A stretch of 64,000 bases of DNA from Marinobacter sp. EhC06 (GCF_001650915.1 NZ_LXYO01000023.1:1054001-1118000); one strand, 5' to 3'; shown: positions 8,974 to 16,947, counted from the first letter of the stretch. The notes: a model not told the origin generated them from the letters alone. Program-made: numbers and translations.

Positions 8974-10920
8974 ATGCTGCCTTTCCGGCTGATCGACCGA
9001 GTGAAATTCATACTGGAGCGCCAACTGGTGAAGGGTGCCGGGTTTCAGCTTCTTGTGGTCGGTGTGTTTATCGGCCTGATATCGCTGATCGGCGGCCTCC
9101 TGGTGGTTCCCCAGGGCGGTGACTTCGAGGAGCCGGGCTCGGCCATCTGGTGGGCTTTCCTGAGACTGACTGATCCCGGTTATCTGGGTGATGATGTAGG
9201 GACCTGGCAGCGCTTTGTTTCAACCCTACTGACCATCAGCGGTTATGTGGTGTTTATGGGCACCCTGGTGGCCATCCTGACACGGTGGTTGATTGCCAAA
9301 ATGGCGGACCTTGAGCGGGGCCTCACGCCGGTGACACTCAAAAACCATGTGGTGGTGTTGGGCTGGACCAGCCAGACGCTGCCCCTGCTCTCCGAGTTGC
9401 TGGGTTCCAGCGGCCGGATGAGACGGTTTCTGGAAAAGCATGACGCCCAGAAGCTCAACCTTGTCGTGCTGTCGGAGGACGCCTCTGCGGCTCAGGTTCA
9501 TGAGCTTCGGAGCGAACCAGGTATCGGCCGCCGAGCCCGCCAGATCATCCTGCGTTCAGGGTCGGCGATCCAGCCGGATGCCCTGCACCGGGTGGCCTGC
9601 CTGGATGCAGCGGCCGTGATCGTTCCCAGCGCAGCCCATGAGGCCGGCAGCCTGGTGACATCGGATGTGGAAACGGTTAAGGCGCTGCTTTCCATTGCCG
9701 CCCAGGCAAGACACTTTCAGGCTTCCTTGCCGTTCGTCGTGGCTGAGATCCAGGACGTCCGAAAGTTACCGGTGATTGAACGGGCCTATCCCGGCGCGGT
9801 GGAAGTCGTGGCCGGCGATGCCACCATCAGTCGTCTCATGGTTCAGAACATTCTTCATCCCGGGCTGTCGGAGGTTTACAACGAGTTGCTCACGGCCGGC
9901 GAGGGCAACGAAATCTATATCCGGGGCGGAGAATCGCTGGGCGGAATGACGCTTGGTGAGCTGGCCGCGGCCCGGCCCGAGGTTATCGTGTTGGGGCTTC
10001 TGAAACATCGCGATGCAGGCTGGGACGTCCAGCTGCTGGCACCTTCAGACTCGCGAATTGATCCGGCCGATCGCGTCGTCATTATGGCCCGGGACTACTC
10101 CGAGACCGAACCCGATCCCAAAAAGGCAACCTTGCCAGGGCTGGAGAGAGGACAAGCGGTGCGTGTCGACCGGCATGCCGATCAGGCGAATCACCGGGTT
10201 CTGGTGTTGGGCTGGAACCGGCGGGTGCCCAGTCTGATCGCGGAATTTCTGAGCTACGGACACCGTCATTTTGAAGTGGACCTGGTTTCCGTGGTTCCGA
10301 GAGCCGAGCGGGAACAGGCCATTGCCCAGTACGTGGAGAATTCCGAACGCCTGACCTGTCGGCATATCGAGGCGGATTACATGGTGGAAGGTGAGCTGCG
10401 CCGGATTGGGCCGGCGGGCTACGATACCGTGATCCTGCTTAGCAGCGACCGTCTGGCCTCAGGCGAAGAGGCCGATGCTCGGGCGATGGTAGGTTACCTC
10501 CAGCTTGAGGATATCCTGGCCGAGTTTGCCCGAAGGCCCCAGCTGATAATGGAGCTGAGTGACCCGGATAACCGCCACCTTTTGTACGGGCACCAGAGTG
10601 AAATGTTGATCAGTCCCATGATTCTGAGTCACGTTCTGGCCCAGGTTGCCCTGCGGCGGGAGCTTCGGATCGTGCTGGATGAGCTGTTCACCGTTGGCGG
10701 TGCCGAGATCCAGTTCCGGGACCCCGCGGACTACCCATTGCCCGCCAGTGCGACTTTTCAGGTTCTGGAGAAGACTGTGGCAGCAGAAGGTGAACTTGCC
10801 CTGGGTGTCTTTCGCAACAAGGCCAATGAACGTGGGCGTCACCTGCAACTGAATCCGTCCCGGAAGGACTATCTGGAGTTGCAGCCGGGCGACCGGCTGG
10901 TGGTGATGTGCCTGACCTGA
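8974..10920 (+). CDS. CASTOR/POLLUX-type ion channel with RCK (TrkA-N-like) domains
   Basis: A 648-residue membrane channel. Two N-terminal transmembrane helices (about 23-48 and 83-108) flank a pore loop, IWWAFLRLTDPGYLGDD, that lacks the K+-channel TVGYG filter and instead resembles the plant nuclear channels CASTOR and POLLUX. The remaining ~500 residues are two Rossmann-type RCK units, beginning KNHVVVLGWTSQTLPLL (about 122) and HRVLVLGWNRRVPSLIA (about 408), ending in a TrkA-C-like piece. AAGGA precedes the ATG. It follows the SulP gene on the same strand by 71 bp. The ion carried (Ca2+, K+ or other) is unknown for bacterial members. Confidence 0.85.
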   Translation: MLPFRLIDRVKFILERQLVKGAGFQLLVVGVFIGLISLIGGLLVVPQGGDFEEPGSAIWWAFLRLTDPGYLGDDVGTWQRFVSTLLTISGYVVFMGTLVAILTRWLIAKMADLERGLTPVTLKNHVVVLGWTSQTLPLLSELLGSSGRMRRFLEKHDAQKLNLVVLSEDASAAQVHELRSEPGIGRRARQIILRSGSAIQPDALHRVACLDAAAVIVPSAAHEAGSLVTSDVETVKALLSIAAQARHFQASLPFVVAEIQDVRKLPVIERAYPGAVEVVAGDATISRLMVQNILHPGLSEVYNELLTAGEGNEIYIRGGESLGGMTLGELAAARPEVIVLGLLKHRDAGWDVQLLAPSDSRIDPADRVVIMARDYSETEPDPKKATLPGLERGQAVRVDRHADQANHRVLVLGWNRRVPSLIAEFLSYGHRHFEVDLVSVVPRAEREQAIAQYVENSERLTCRHIEADYMVEGELRRIGPAGYDTVILLSSDRLASGEEADARAMVGYLQLEDILAEFARRPQLIMELSDPDNRHLLYGHQSEMLISPMILSHVLAQVALRRELRIVLDELFTVGGAEIQFRDPADYPLPASATFQVLEKTVAAEGELALGVFRNKANERGRHLQLNPSRKDYLELQPGDRLVVMCLT

Positions 10921-10927
10921 TCGGTCA

Positions 10928-11317
10928 TCAGTCGATGCTCTCGAGCAGGGCCGCCATGATGTCGTCCATGACCACGAAGCCTTTGAGATCATTGTCGGCC
11001 AGAACCAGAAGACGCTTTACCCGGTATTTGCTCATCAGGCTCGCCGCATGTCGGACGTTCAGGTTCTCACCGACGCTGATCACAGGCTTGGCGCAGGCGT
11101 CGTAAACATTCAGAAGATCTATATCGCCGTCTTCGGCGATGACGGTTTTCAGTACATTGGTATAGGTAATCAGCCCCCAGGCATCGTGCTCGCTTGTCTT
11201 TTCCACCACCAGAGACTTCAAAGAATGCTGCTTCATCTTTGAAAGCGCCTCACGGATGCTGGCAAACGGAGAGATGGTAACTACGTCCCGCACCATCACA
11301 TCTTTGACCAGTTTCAT
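10928..11317 (-). CDS. Tandem CBS domain protein
   Basis: A 129-residue protein consisting of two CBS motifs: MKLVKDVMVRDVVTISPFASIREALSKM and a second one around VGENLNVRHAASLMSKYRVKRLLVL, ending VVMDDIMAALLE. CBS pairs sense adenine nucleotides. It is the third gene of a tight operon after a DUF1538 transporter and a PII-like protein (13-bp gap), so it most likely reports energy charge to that transporter. Its 3' end converges with the channel gene with only 7 bp between stops. Confidence 0.9.
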   Translation of the reverse strand: MKLVKDVMVRDVVTISPFASIREALSKMKQHSLKSLVVEKTSEHDAWGLITYTNVLKTVIAEDGDIDLLNVYDACAKPVISVGENLNVRHAASLMSKYRVKRLLVLADNDLKGFVVMDDIMAALLESID

Positions 11318-11330
11318 GGCTGTTCTCCGG

Positions 11331-11681
11331 TTACAGTGAATCTTTCAGGTGTTGTTCGAACTTCGCAACCTGTGACATATCGATCCCGCCCAGGTGTTCG
11401 AGGGGAATCGTGAACACAAGGCCCTTTGAATCGTTATGGTCTGGCATAAGTATCCTCTGTATGGCCTTCAGAATATCGAGCGAAAGGCCCTTCTCCAGCA
11501 CCATCAGCAGAATGCTCTGGCTGCCATCGTAGGTCAGGCCGAAGAAGGTTTTCTTGGCGGTGTTACTGATGCCTCGACCGGAAAGCACGGTAATGCCACC
11601 GGCGCCAAGATCCCTTGCGGCATCGACGCAGTCCTGCTCCTGATCCTCGGGAACGATTGCAACCAGTACCGAAAATTTCAT
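11331..11681 (-). CDS. PII-like signalling protein
   Basis: A 116-residue PII-superfamily protein. It begins MKFSVLVAIVPEDQEQDCVDAARDLGAGGITVLSGRG, the first beta-alpha-beta unit with the Gly-rich turn of PII, and continues with a T-loop region (ISNTAKKTFFGL) and a second unit ending LVFTIPLEHLGGI. It lacks the uridylylation-site Tyr context of GlnB/GlnK. Its ATG overlaps the stop of the DUF1538 transporter (ATGA). PII-like proteins beside transporters (as SbtB beside SbtA) bind nucleotides and gate the carrier, so that role is inferred. Confidence 0.88.
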   Translation of the reverse strand: MKFSVLVAIVPEDQEQDCVDAARDLGAGGITVLSGRGISNTAKKTFFGLTYDGSQSILLMVLEKGLSLDILKAIQRILMPDHNDSKGLVFTIPLEHLGGIDMSQVAKFEQHLKDSL

Positions 11682-13171
11682 GAGTCTGTTTTCCTCTGCT
11701 TTGCAAGCATTTCAACAACGATGGCGTAGCTCATCACCGTCACAATCGGAAAGATGGACGCGAAGGCGATCAGACCGAAACCGTCGATCAGCACGTTGCG
11801 GCCTTCAATGCTGCTCGCCAGGCCAATACCCAGAGCGGTCACCAATGGCACGGTAACCTCTGAGGTGGTTACGCCGCCAAGGTCGTATGCCAGGGGTATG
11901 ATGCACCTGGGCGCCAGCGCGGTCAGAATAATTACCAGAATATAGCCGCCAATGATGTAATGGTGAATTGAATCGCCACTGATAATCCTGTGGACCCCAA
12001 GGGTGATCCCCACGGCGACCCCGATGGCCACTATGATTCTGATTGCATTGCCATTAATGGTGCCGGCGGCCGCCTGTTCCGCCTGATGCCCGATCGCGAT
12101 CAATGCCGGTTCGGCCATGGTGGTGGCAAAGCCGATCATGAACGCGAACAGATAGACGAACACGAAGCCCTCCATGCTCATCAGCTGCCGGGCCATACTG
12201 GTGCCAATTGGAAAAAGGCCCAGTTTCAGACCGACCACGAAGGCATAAAGCCCCAGCACCACCAGCGCAAACCCGAACAGGATCTTGCGGGGATTGGTCA
12301 GCCCCCGGCGCAATACCAGATACTGAAAAAACAGAATGGTGATAATGATTGGCAGGACATCCCGGACCATCCCGGCAAGATCGAGTAGCATGCCTAGCAG
12401 AACCGGTGTTTGATCGGCTGTTCCATTCTGGGTCAGGGTTGGCAGCACCGTTGGATCTGCCGTGTCACCGGAATAGACCACAATCCCGTAGAGTTGAACG
12501 GTGATCATGGGGACCATTACAGCGAGTGCCACCAGGCCAAAACCATGGAGTAGCGGATTGCGCCCCCGAATGGAAGCCGCCAGACCAATGCCCAGAGCTG
12601 CAATCAGGGGAACGGTAACGATATTGGTGGTTACGCCGCCGGAATCGTAGGCAAGGCCGACAATTTCAGGTGGCGCGAACCAGGTGATGATCACCACCAC
12701 GATATAGCCGATGATCATGAACCAGTGGAGCGGGTAACCGAAGATGGTTCTGAATACGCCCAGGGCCACCACCAGGCCGACAGATACGGCCACGAGGATT
12801 CTGAGCGTGAGGGCCTTGATTTTGCCCTCGCTGACTTCTTCCGCTTGCTGGGCCACAGCAATCAGCGCCGGTTCTGCCACTACTGCTGAAAAACCCATGG
12901 CGAAGCCGAAAGAAAGCAGAACCGGTACGGAGCCCTTTCTGGCAAACTGATTGGACAGGCTTTTTCCGACCGGAAAAATGCTGAGTTCAAGACCCTGGAG
13001 AAACAGGGCAACGCCCACCGCCACGATCAGTAACCCGATGGCCATCGCCAGTGTGTTCTCCGGCATTTGCTGGAGAATGACAAGCTGGAAGAAGACAACA
13101 ACGGCGATGATCGGAAACAGGTTCTTCAGGGCATGCACAAGGGAATGGCTGAAAGTTCGCAGATAGAACAC
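11678..13171 (-). CDS. DUF1538 membrane transporter, internally duplicated (UmpA/UmpB-like fusion)
   Basis: A 497-residue polytopic membrane protein with two homologous halves. The repeated signature is GVTTNIVTVPLIAALGIGLA near residue 185 and GVTTSEVTVPLVTALGIGLA near 436; each half also has a matching 'AEPALIA(V/I)' segment (about 110 and 355). This is the DUF1538 family; in some Halomonas the halves are separate genes (UmpA, UmpB) reported as a Na+(Li+,K+)/H+ antiporter. It heads an operon with a PII-like and a CBS gene and is divergent from isocitrate lyase. Antiport function is inferred from the family, not shown here. Confidence 0.85.
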   Translation of the reverse strand: MFYLRTFSHSLVHALKNLFPIIAVVVFFQLVILQQMPENTLAMAIGLLIVAVGVALFLQGLELSIFPVGKSLSNQFARKGSVPVLLSFGFAMGFSAVVAEPALIAVAQQAEEVSEGKIKALTLRILVAVSVGLVVALGVFRTIFGYPLHWFMIIGYIVVVIITWFAPPEIVGLAYDSGGVTTNIVTVPLIAALGIGLAASIRGRNPLLHGFGLVALAVMVPMITVQLYGIVVYSGDTADPTVLPTLTQNGTADQTPVLLGMLLDLAGMVRDVLPIIITILFFQYLVLRRGLTNPRKILFGFALVVLGLYAFVVGLKLGLFPIGTSMARQLMSMEGFVFVYLFAFMIGFATTMAEPALIAIGHQAEQAAAGTINGNAIRIIVAIGVAVGITLGVHRIISGDSIHHYIIGGYILVIILTALAPRCIIPLAYDLGGVTTSEVTVPLVTALGIGLASSIEGRNVLIDGFGLIAFASIFPIVTVMSYAIVVEMLAKQRKTDS

Positions 13172-13264
13172 TGTTTGCGCCTGGTGGGTTCCGGTAGGAA
13201 GTGCTCATCAATAACAGTAACAATAGTCACTGTTCCTGTGTTGATCCAACTCAAAACCTGCACC

Positions 13265-13375
13265 TTTTCGGCATTCACCAGAAAAATGCCGAAAATAGAT
13301 CATATAAATTTCAATTATAAATTTGAAACCACTAAAGTAACCACCAATGTCATCGCTTTGCTCAAAAAGTGAGCA
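13265..13375. promoter_or_regulatory. Divergent control region of DUF1538 operon and aceA, with two inverted repeats
   Basis: Two inverted repeats lie in the 278-bp divergent region. The first has 11-bp perfect arms TTTTCGGCATT (13265-13275) and AATGCCGAAAA (13285-13295) with a 9-nt spacer. The second, TGCTCA-N5-TGAGCA (13359-13375), is about 75 bp before the aceA start. An AT-rich stretch (13300-13330) lies between them. Either could be a regulator site or leader hairpin; I cannot tell which. Confidence 0.4.
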
Positions 13376-13449
13376 GGCTTTTGGCTTCGGAAGTTGCTGT
13401 ACGCTTCTCCCTATCGACTTAGAAAACCAACGTAGAAAGGATTGAGACC

Positions 13450-15042
13450 ATGCCCTACGCACAAGACGTTGACCAGATTGCTTCCCTGTTGAAGCAGCAC
13501 CCGACCTGGAACGCTATCAACCCGAAGCACGCCGCTCGCATGCGCGCCCAGAACAAGTTCAAGACTGGTCTGGACATCGCCAAGTACACAGCCAAGATCA
13601 TGCGCGAAGACATGGCGAACTACGACAAGGACACTTCCCAGTACACCCAGTCCCTGGGTTGCTGGCACGGCTTCATCGGCCAGCAGAAGATGCTGTCGAT
13701 CAAGAAGCACTTCGGTACCACCAAGCGTCGCTACCTCTACCTGTCTGGCTGGATGGTTGCTGCCCTGCGTTCCGAGTTCGGTCCGCTGCCTGACCAGTCC
13801 ATGCACGAGAAGACTGCCGTATCCGGCCTGATCGAAGAGCTGTACACCTTCCTGCGTCAGGCGGATGCCTGGGAACTGAACCACCTGTTCCGTGCCCTGG
13901 AAGAAGCTGAGAAAGCCGGCGACAACGCCAAAGCTGAAGAGCTGATCAAGCAGATCGACAGCCACGAAACACACGTTGTGCCGATCATTGCCGACATCGA
14001 CGCCGGTTTTGGTAACGCCGAAGCCACATACCTGCTGGCCAAGCAGATGATCGAAGCCGGTGCCTGCTGCATCCAGATCGAGAACCAGGTGTCTGATGAG
14101 AAGCAGTGTGGTCACCAGGATGGCAAGGTAACTGTTCCGCACGCCGACTTCCTGTCCAAGATCAACGCCGTTCGTCTGGCGTTCCTGGAGCTGGGTGTGG
14201 ACGACGGTGTTATCGTTGCCCGTACCGACTCCCTGGGTGCTGGCCTGACCCAGAAGCTGGCCGTTACTGAGGAGCCTGGTGACCTGGGCGACCAGTACAA
14301 CAGCTTCCTCGATGGCGAGTACATCGACGACGCTTCCCAGATCGACAATGGCGACGTTGTCATCAAGTCTGACGGCAAGCTGATGAAGCCCAAGCGTCTG
14401 CCTTCCGGTCTGTTCCAGTTCCGTCCGGGCACTGGCGAAGACCGTGTTGTTCTGGACTGCATCACCAGCCTGCAGAACGGTGCTGACCTGCTGTGGATCG
14501 AAACCGAGAAGCCGCACGTTGGTCAGATCGCAGCCATGGTTAACCGCATCAAGGAAGTGGTGCCCGATGCCAAGCTGGTCTACAACAACAGCCCGTCCTT
14601 CAACTGGACCCTGAACTTCCGTCAGCAGGTATTCGACGCCTGGAAGGAAGAGGGCAAGGACGTTTCTGCTTACGACCGCGACAAGCTGATGAGCGAAGAG
14701 TACGACAACACCGAGCTGGGTCAGCTGGCCGACGAGTGGTGCCGTAACTTCCAGCGTGACGGTTCACGCGAAGCAGGTATCTTCCACCACCTGATCACCC
14801 TGCCGACTTACCACACTGCCGCCCTGTCTACTGACAACCTGGCCAAGGGCTACTTCGGTGACGAAGGCATGCTGGCCTACGTTGCCGGCGTACAGCGCAA
14901 GGAAATCCGTCAGGGCATCGCCACCGTCAAGCACCAGGATATGGCTGGTTCCAACATCGGTGACGACCACAAGGAATTCTTCGCTGGTGACGCGGCCCTG
15001 AAGGCCGGCGGTAAAGACAACACCATGAACCAGTTCGGCTAA
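13450..15042 (+). CDS. aceA: Isocitrate lyase (long, ~530-residue type)
   Basis: Cleaves isocitrate to glyoxylate and succinate, first step of the glyoxylate bypass needed for growth on acetate and fatty acids. The 530-residue protein carries the active-site signature as DEKQCGHQDGK (catalytic Cys near residue 220; KQCGH instead of the usual KKCGH), the Mg2+/substrate motif VPIIADIDAGFG near 178-189, and VYNNSPSFNWT. Length fits the larger isocitrate lyase subfamily. Codon use is notably uniform (mostly C-ending, few rare codons), consistent with high expression. A strong terminator follows. Malate synthase is not in the window. Confidence 0.97.
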   Translation: MPYAQDVDQIASLLKQHPTWNAINPKHAARMRAQNKFKTGLDIAKYTAKIMREDMANYDKDTSQYTQSLGCWHGFIGQQKMLSIKKHFGTTKRRYLYLSGWMVAALRSEFGPLPDQSMHEKTAVSGLIEELYTFLRQADAWELNHLFRALEEAEKAGDNAKAEELIKQIDSHETHVVPIIADIDAGFGNAEATYLLAKQMIEAGACCIQIENQVSDEKQCGHQDGKVTVPHADFLSKINAVRLAFLELGVDDGVIVARTDSLGAGLTQKLAVTEEPGDLGDQYNSFLDGEYIDDASQIDNGDVVIKSDGKLMKPKRLPSGLFQFRPGTGEDRVVLDCITSLQNGADLLWIETEKPHVGQIAAMVNRIKEVVPDAKLVYNNSPSFNWTLNFRQQVFDAWKEEGKDVSAYDRDKLMSEEYDNTELGQLADEWCRNFQRDGSREAGIFHHLITLPTYHTAALSTDNLAKGYFGDEGMLAYVAGVQRKEIRQGIATVKHQDMAGSNIGDDHKEFFAGDAALKAGGKDNTMNQFG

Positions 15043-15093
15043 TAGACTGTTCAGGTGTTGCTGAAGCGGGCCCGAGGGTTCGCTTCAATCCCC

Positions 15094-15124
15094 AAAACCC
15101 CGCCTAGAGCGGGGTTTTGTTTTT
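15094..15124 (+). terminator. Rho-independent terminator of aceA
   Basis: Ten-bp perfect stem AAAACCCCGC (15094-15103) / GCGGGGTTTT (15109-15118), loop CTAGA, then a T-rich tail GTTTTT. It lies about 50 bp after the aceA stop. Confidence 0.92.
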
Positions 15125-15200
15125 CTGACACTGCGAATTTCACGTAAGTGTCTGAGACGACGCTATAAAACGTACCTATCCTCCTTTTTGTTTGCCCTCC

Positions 15201-15225
15201 CTGTTTCATTCCTGAAACAGTTTCA
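15201..15225. promoter_or_regulatory. Overlapping palindromes, candidate activator-binding site
   Basis: CTGTTTCA (15201-15208) and TGAAACAG (15213-15220) form a perfect 8-bp inverted repeat around TTCC; the right arm also pairs with the next TTTCA as TGAAAC-A-GTTTCA (15213-15225). It sits about 85-105 bp upstream of the -24/-12-like site, the usual distance for an enhancer-type upstream activating sequence. The rest of the 375-bp gap between aceA and the repeat-protein gene holds only the terminator, this site and the promoter. Confidence 0.55.
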
Positions 15226-15306
15226 ACGGTGCCAGGGCCCGTTGTTTTTCGATTGAATAAAAGAAAACCCTTTCAAAACATACACCTGATTCCAGTTTCT
15301 CAATTG

Positions 15307-15322
15307 TGGCACGGGAATCGCT
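15307..15322 (+). promoter_or_regulatory. Sigma-54-like -24/-12 promoter
   Basis: TGGCACG-GGAA-TCGCT matches the sigma-54 consensus TGGCACG-N4-TTGCW at all but one position (TC for TT in the -12 box) with exact GG-N10-GC spacing. It points at the repeat-protein gene, about 95 bp upstream of its start. An enhancer-binding-family regulator gene lies 4 kb away in the same locus. No equally good sigma-70 promoter was seen close by. Confidence 0.6.
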
Positions 15323-15417
15323 CCTTTGTTCTGGCGGGTCTGAACCTTGGCTTACCCGAAGGCTAGCGGGTTGGGTCGGATCCCTTAAAAGCCAATAACT
15401 TCAAAGGAAATGACATC

Positions 15418-16542
15418 ATGAACACCAAAAAAACACTGCTAGCAGCTGCCATCGCAATGACAATGGGCGTTTCCGGTTTTGCCTATGCGGACCAGGGCGG
15501 AGATGGAGATCCGAATACCAATGCGGACAACACCTCAACCGCCAACAACGACCAATCTGGCAACACTGACTCCGGTAACGACAACTCCACTGACAACTCG
15601 GACAACAGCACTGACGTGGCTGATTCGTTCAAGATTGCCGACAGTGGCAACGACAACTCCACGGATAGCTCCGATAACTCAACGAATGTTGCGGACAGTG
15701 CGAACGACAATTCCGACAACAGCACCGATGTGGCTGATTCGTTCAAGATCTCCGACAGCGGCAATGACAATTCGGACAATTCCACCAACGTTGCTGACAG
15801 CGGTAATACCGCCGTGGCTGATAGCGGAAATGACAACTCCGACAACTCCACCAATGTGGCAGACAGTGCGAACGACAGTTCGGACAACTCTATTAGTGTG
15901 GCCGACAGTGGGAATGACAGTTCGGATAATTCCACCAACGTCGCCGACAGCGGGAATGACAGCTCCGATAACTCCACGAACGTCGCGGATAGCGGAAACG
16001 ACAATTCCGACAACTCCACGAATGTTGCTGACAGCGGCAACACCGCGGTGGCCGATAGCGGAAATGATAACTCCGACAACTCCACCAATGTGGCAGACAG
16101 TGGGAATGACAGCTCTGATAATTCCACGAACGTCGCGGATAGCGGAAACGATAATTCCGACAACTCCACAAATGTAGCCGATAGCGGTAATACCACCGTC
16201 TCGGATAGTGGCAATGACAGCTCCGACAACTCAACCAACATTGCCGATAGCGGGAATACCACTATCTCCGACAGCGGAAACGACAGCTCCGATAACTCAT
16301 TGGCTCTGGATCTGGATGTGTTCCTGAACAACGCTGATCTGGACGGCAGTGTATCGGGTGCTTCAACCACCTACGGCGATGCCAACGGCAGAGCGTCCTA
16401 CACCGATGCCCGGAACCGCAATGAAATCTCTGGCGGTTCAGCGAACTTCACCGGTGTTGGCGCCTTTGCCCAGAATGCAGGCAATGGCAACGTTACGCAG
16501 GCGAATGTCAGTGTAATGTCCAACCTGTCCACCGGCCAGTAA
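15418..16542 (+). CDS. Secreted acidic Asp/Asn/Ser repeat protein, candidate fibre subunit
   Basis: A 374-residue exported protein. Residues 1-24 are a Sec signal ending FAYA. Residues 52-294 are about fourteen copies of a 14-residue unit (SGNDNSDNSTNVAD and variants), punctuated by 8-residue inserts (SGNTAVAD type) or six-residue SFKI(A/S)D. Nearly every unit has three or more Asp and no Arg; the only Lys are in the two SFK inserts, so the array is strongly acidic. The C-terminal 75 residues are non-repetitive (GSVSGASTTYGDANGRA ... GNVTQANVSVM), resembling C-terminal parts of Fap-type fibre proteins. Followed by two small secreted proteins and a C39 peptidase. I infer an extracellular fibre or matrix protein; the repeat itself I do not recognise. 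Confidence 0.75.
   Translation: MNTKKTLLAAAIAMTMGVSGFAYADQGGDGDPNTNADNTSTANNDQSGNTDSGNDNSTDNSDNSTDVADSFKIADSGNDNSTDSSDNSTNVADSANDNSDNSTDVADSFKISDSGNDNSDNSTNVADSGNTAVADSGNDNSDNSTNVADSANDSSDNSISVADSGNDSSDNSTNVADSGNDSSDNSTNVADSGNDNSDNSTNVADSGNTAVADSGNDNSDNSTNVADSGNDSSDNSTNVADSGNDNSDNSTNVADSGNTTVSDSGNDSSDNSTNIADSGNTTISDSGNDSSDNSLALDLDVFLNNADLDGSVSGASTTYGDANGRASYTDARNRNEISGGSANFTGVGAFAQNAGNGNVTQANVSVMSNLSTGQ
15571..16299 (+). repeat. Tandem 42-bp coding repeats with 24-bp interspersed units
   Basis: About fourteen 42-bp units encode SGND(N/S)SDNSTNVAD. Units 4, 9, 12 and 13 are followed by a 24-bp unit encoding SGNT(A/T)V(A/S)D or a close variant. Units 4-5 and 9-10 repeat the same unit-spacer-unit order, which suggests duplication of a multi-unit block. 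Synonymous third positions differ between units (e.g. GAC/GAT, AAC/AAT), so the array is old or selected at protein level rather than freshly amplified. Confidence 0.85.
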
Positions 16543-16547
16543 GGAAT

Positions 16548-16577
16548 CCGGGCCGCATCTAAACGGGTGCGGCCCGG
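16548..16577 (+). repeat. Intergenic hairpin after the repeat-protein gene
   Basis: Perfect 10-bp arms CCGGGCCGCA (16548-16557) and TGCGGCCCGG (16568-16577) with a 10-nt loop, 5 nt after the repeat-protein stop and 19 nt before the next ATG. No T run follows, so it is likelier an mRNA-stabilising or partial-termination hairpin that makes the first gene most abundant. Confidence 0.7.
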
Positions 16578-16596
16578 TTATTCCGGGAGAACTGCC

Positions 16597-16947
16597 ATGG
16601 GTTACGTCATCAGAGGGAAACTGAAGGCTGCCTTGCTGGCATTATTGCTCGGAACATCGGGATTTGTTTCGGCCGAGCAGTGGATGGATGCCATGACCCT
16701 GACGGAGGATCAGTTGGCGGATGCAAGTGGTCGCCAGGGAGTTTCGATGCAATTGCAGGTTAACAATAACCAGCAGAGTGCGAATGTCTCCGACAACCTG
16801 CTGACCGGAAATGTTGTCACCGGAAATAACAGTATTTCCGACAACGCTTTCGGCAACATGAGCGGGGTTGCCACGGTTATCCAGAACACGGGTAATCAGG
16901 TGGTCATTCAGGATAGTACCCAGATCAACATACTGATCAATCACTGA
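16597..16947 (+). CDS. Small secreted Asn/Gln/Val-rich protein, candidate minor fibre component
   Basis: A 116-residue protein starting MGYVIRGKLKAALL with GGGAGA upstream; the signal peptide ends VSAE. The mature part starts with TLTEDQLADASGRQG, a leader-like motif also seen in the protein at 17658, then an Asn-rich segment (GNNSISDNAFGNMSG) and a C-terminal VIQNTGNQVVIQDSTQINI strand-like repeat. Such alternating Val/Ile with Asn/Gln patterns are typical of beta-rich fibre or nucleator proteins. It lies between the repeat protein and a C39 peptidase. I do not recognise the family with certainty; the role is inferred. Confidence 0.7.
   Translation: MGYVIRGKLKAALLALLLGTSGFVSAEQWMDAMTLTEDQLADASGRQGVSMQLQVNNNQQSANVSDNLLTGNVVTGNNSISDNAFGNMSGVATVIQNTGNQVVIQDSTQINILINH

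Noticed and set aside
13411..14517. A 368-codon open frame antisense to isocitrate lyase
   Set aside because: Strong codon bias of aceA removes stops on the other strand; the product has no recognisable domain and aceA is certain.
15343..15385. Sequence GGCTAGCGGGTTGGG considered as the 3' part of a c-di-GMP-I riboswitch
   Set aside because: The 5' half with the GGACGCAAAGCC-type core is missing upstream and the stems do not close.
15571..16299. Tandem repeats considered as a CRISPR array
   Set aside because: Units are contiguous, in frame and without unique spacers, and they encode a secreted protein.
15483..16370. A 295-codon open frame on the minus strand across the repeat array (SELSFPLSAT-like repeats)
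   Set aside because: It is the antisense image of the 42-bp repeats, has no ribosome site and no second support; the plus-strand protein has a signal peptide and operon context.
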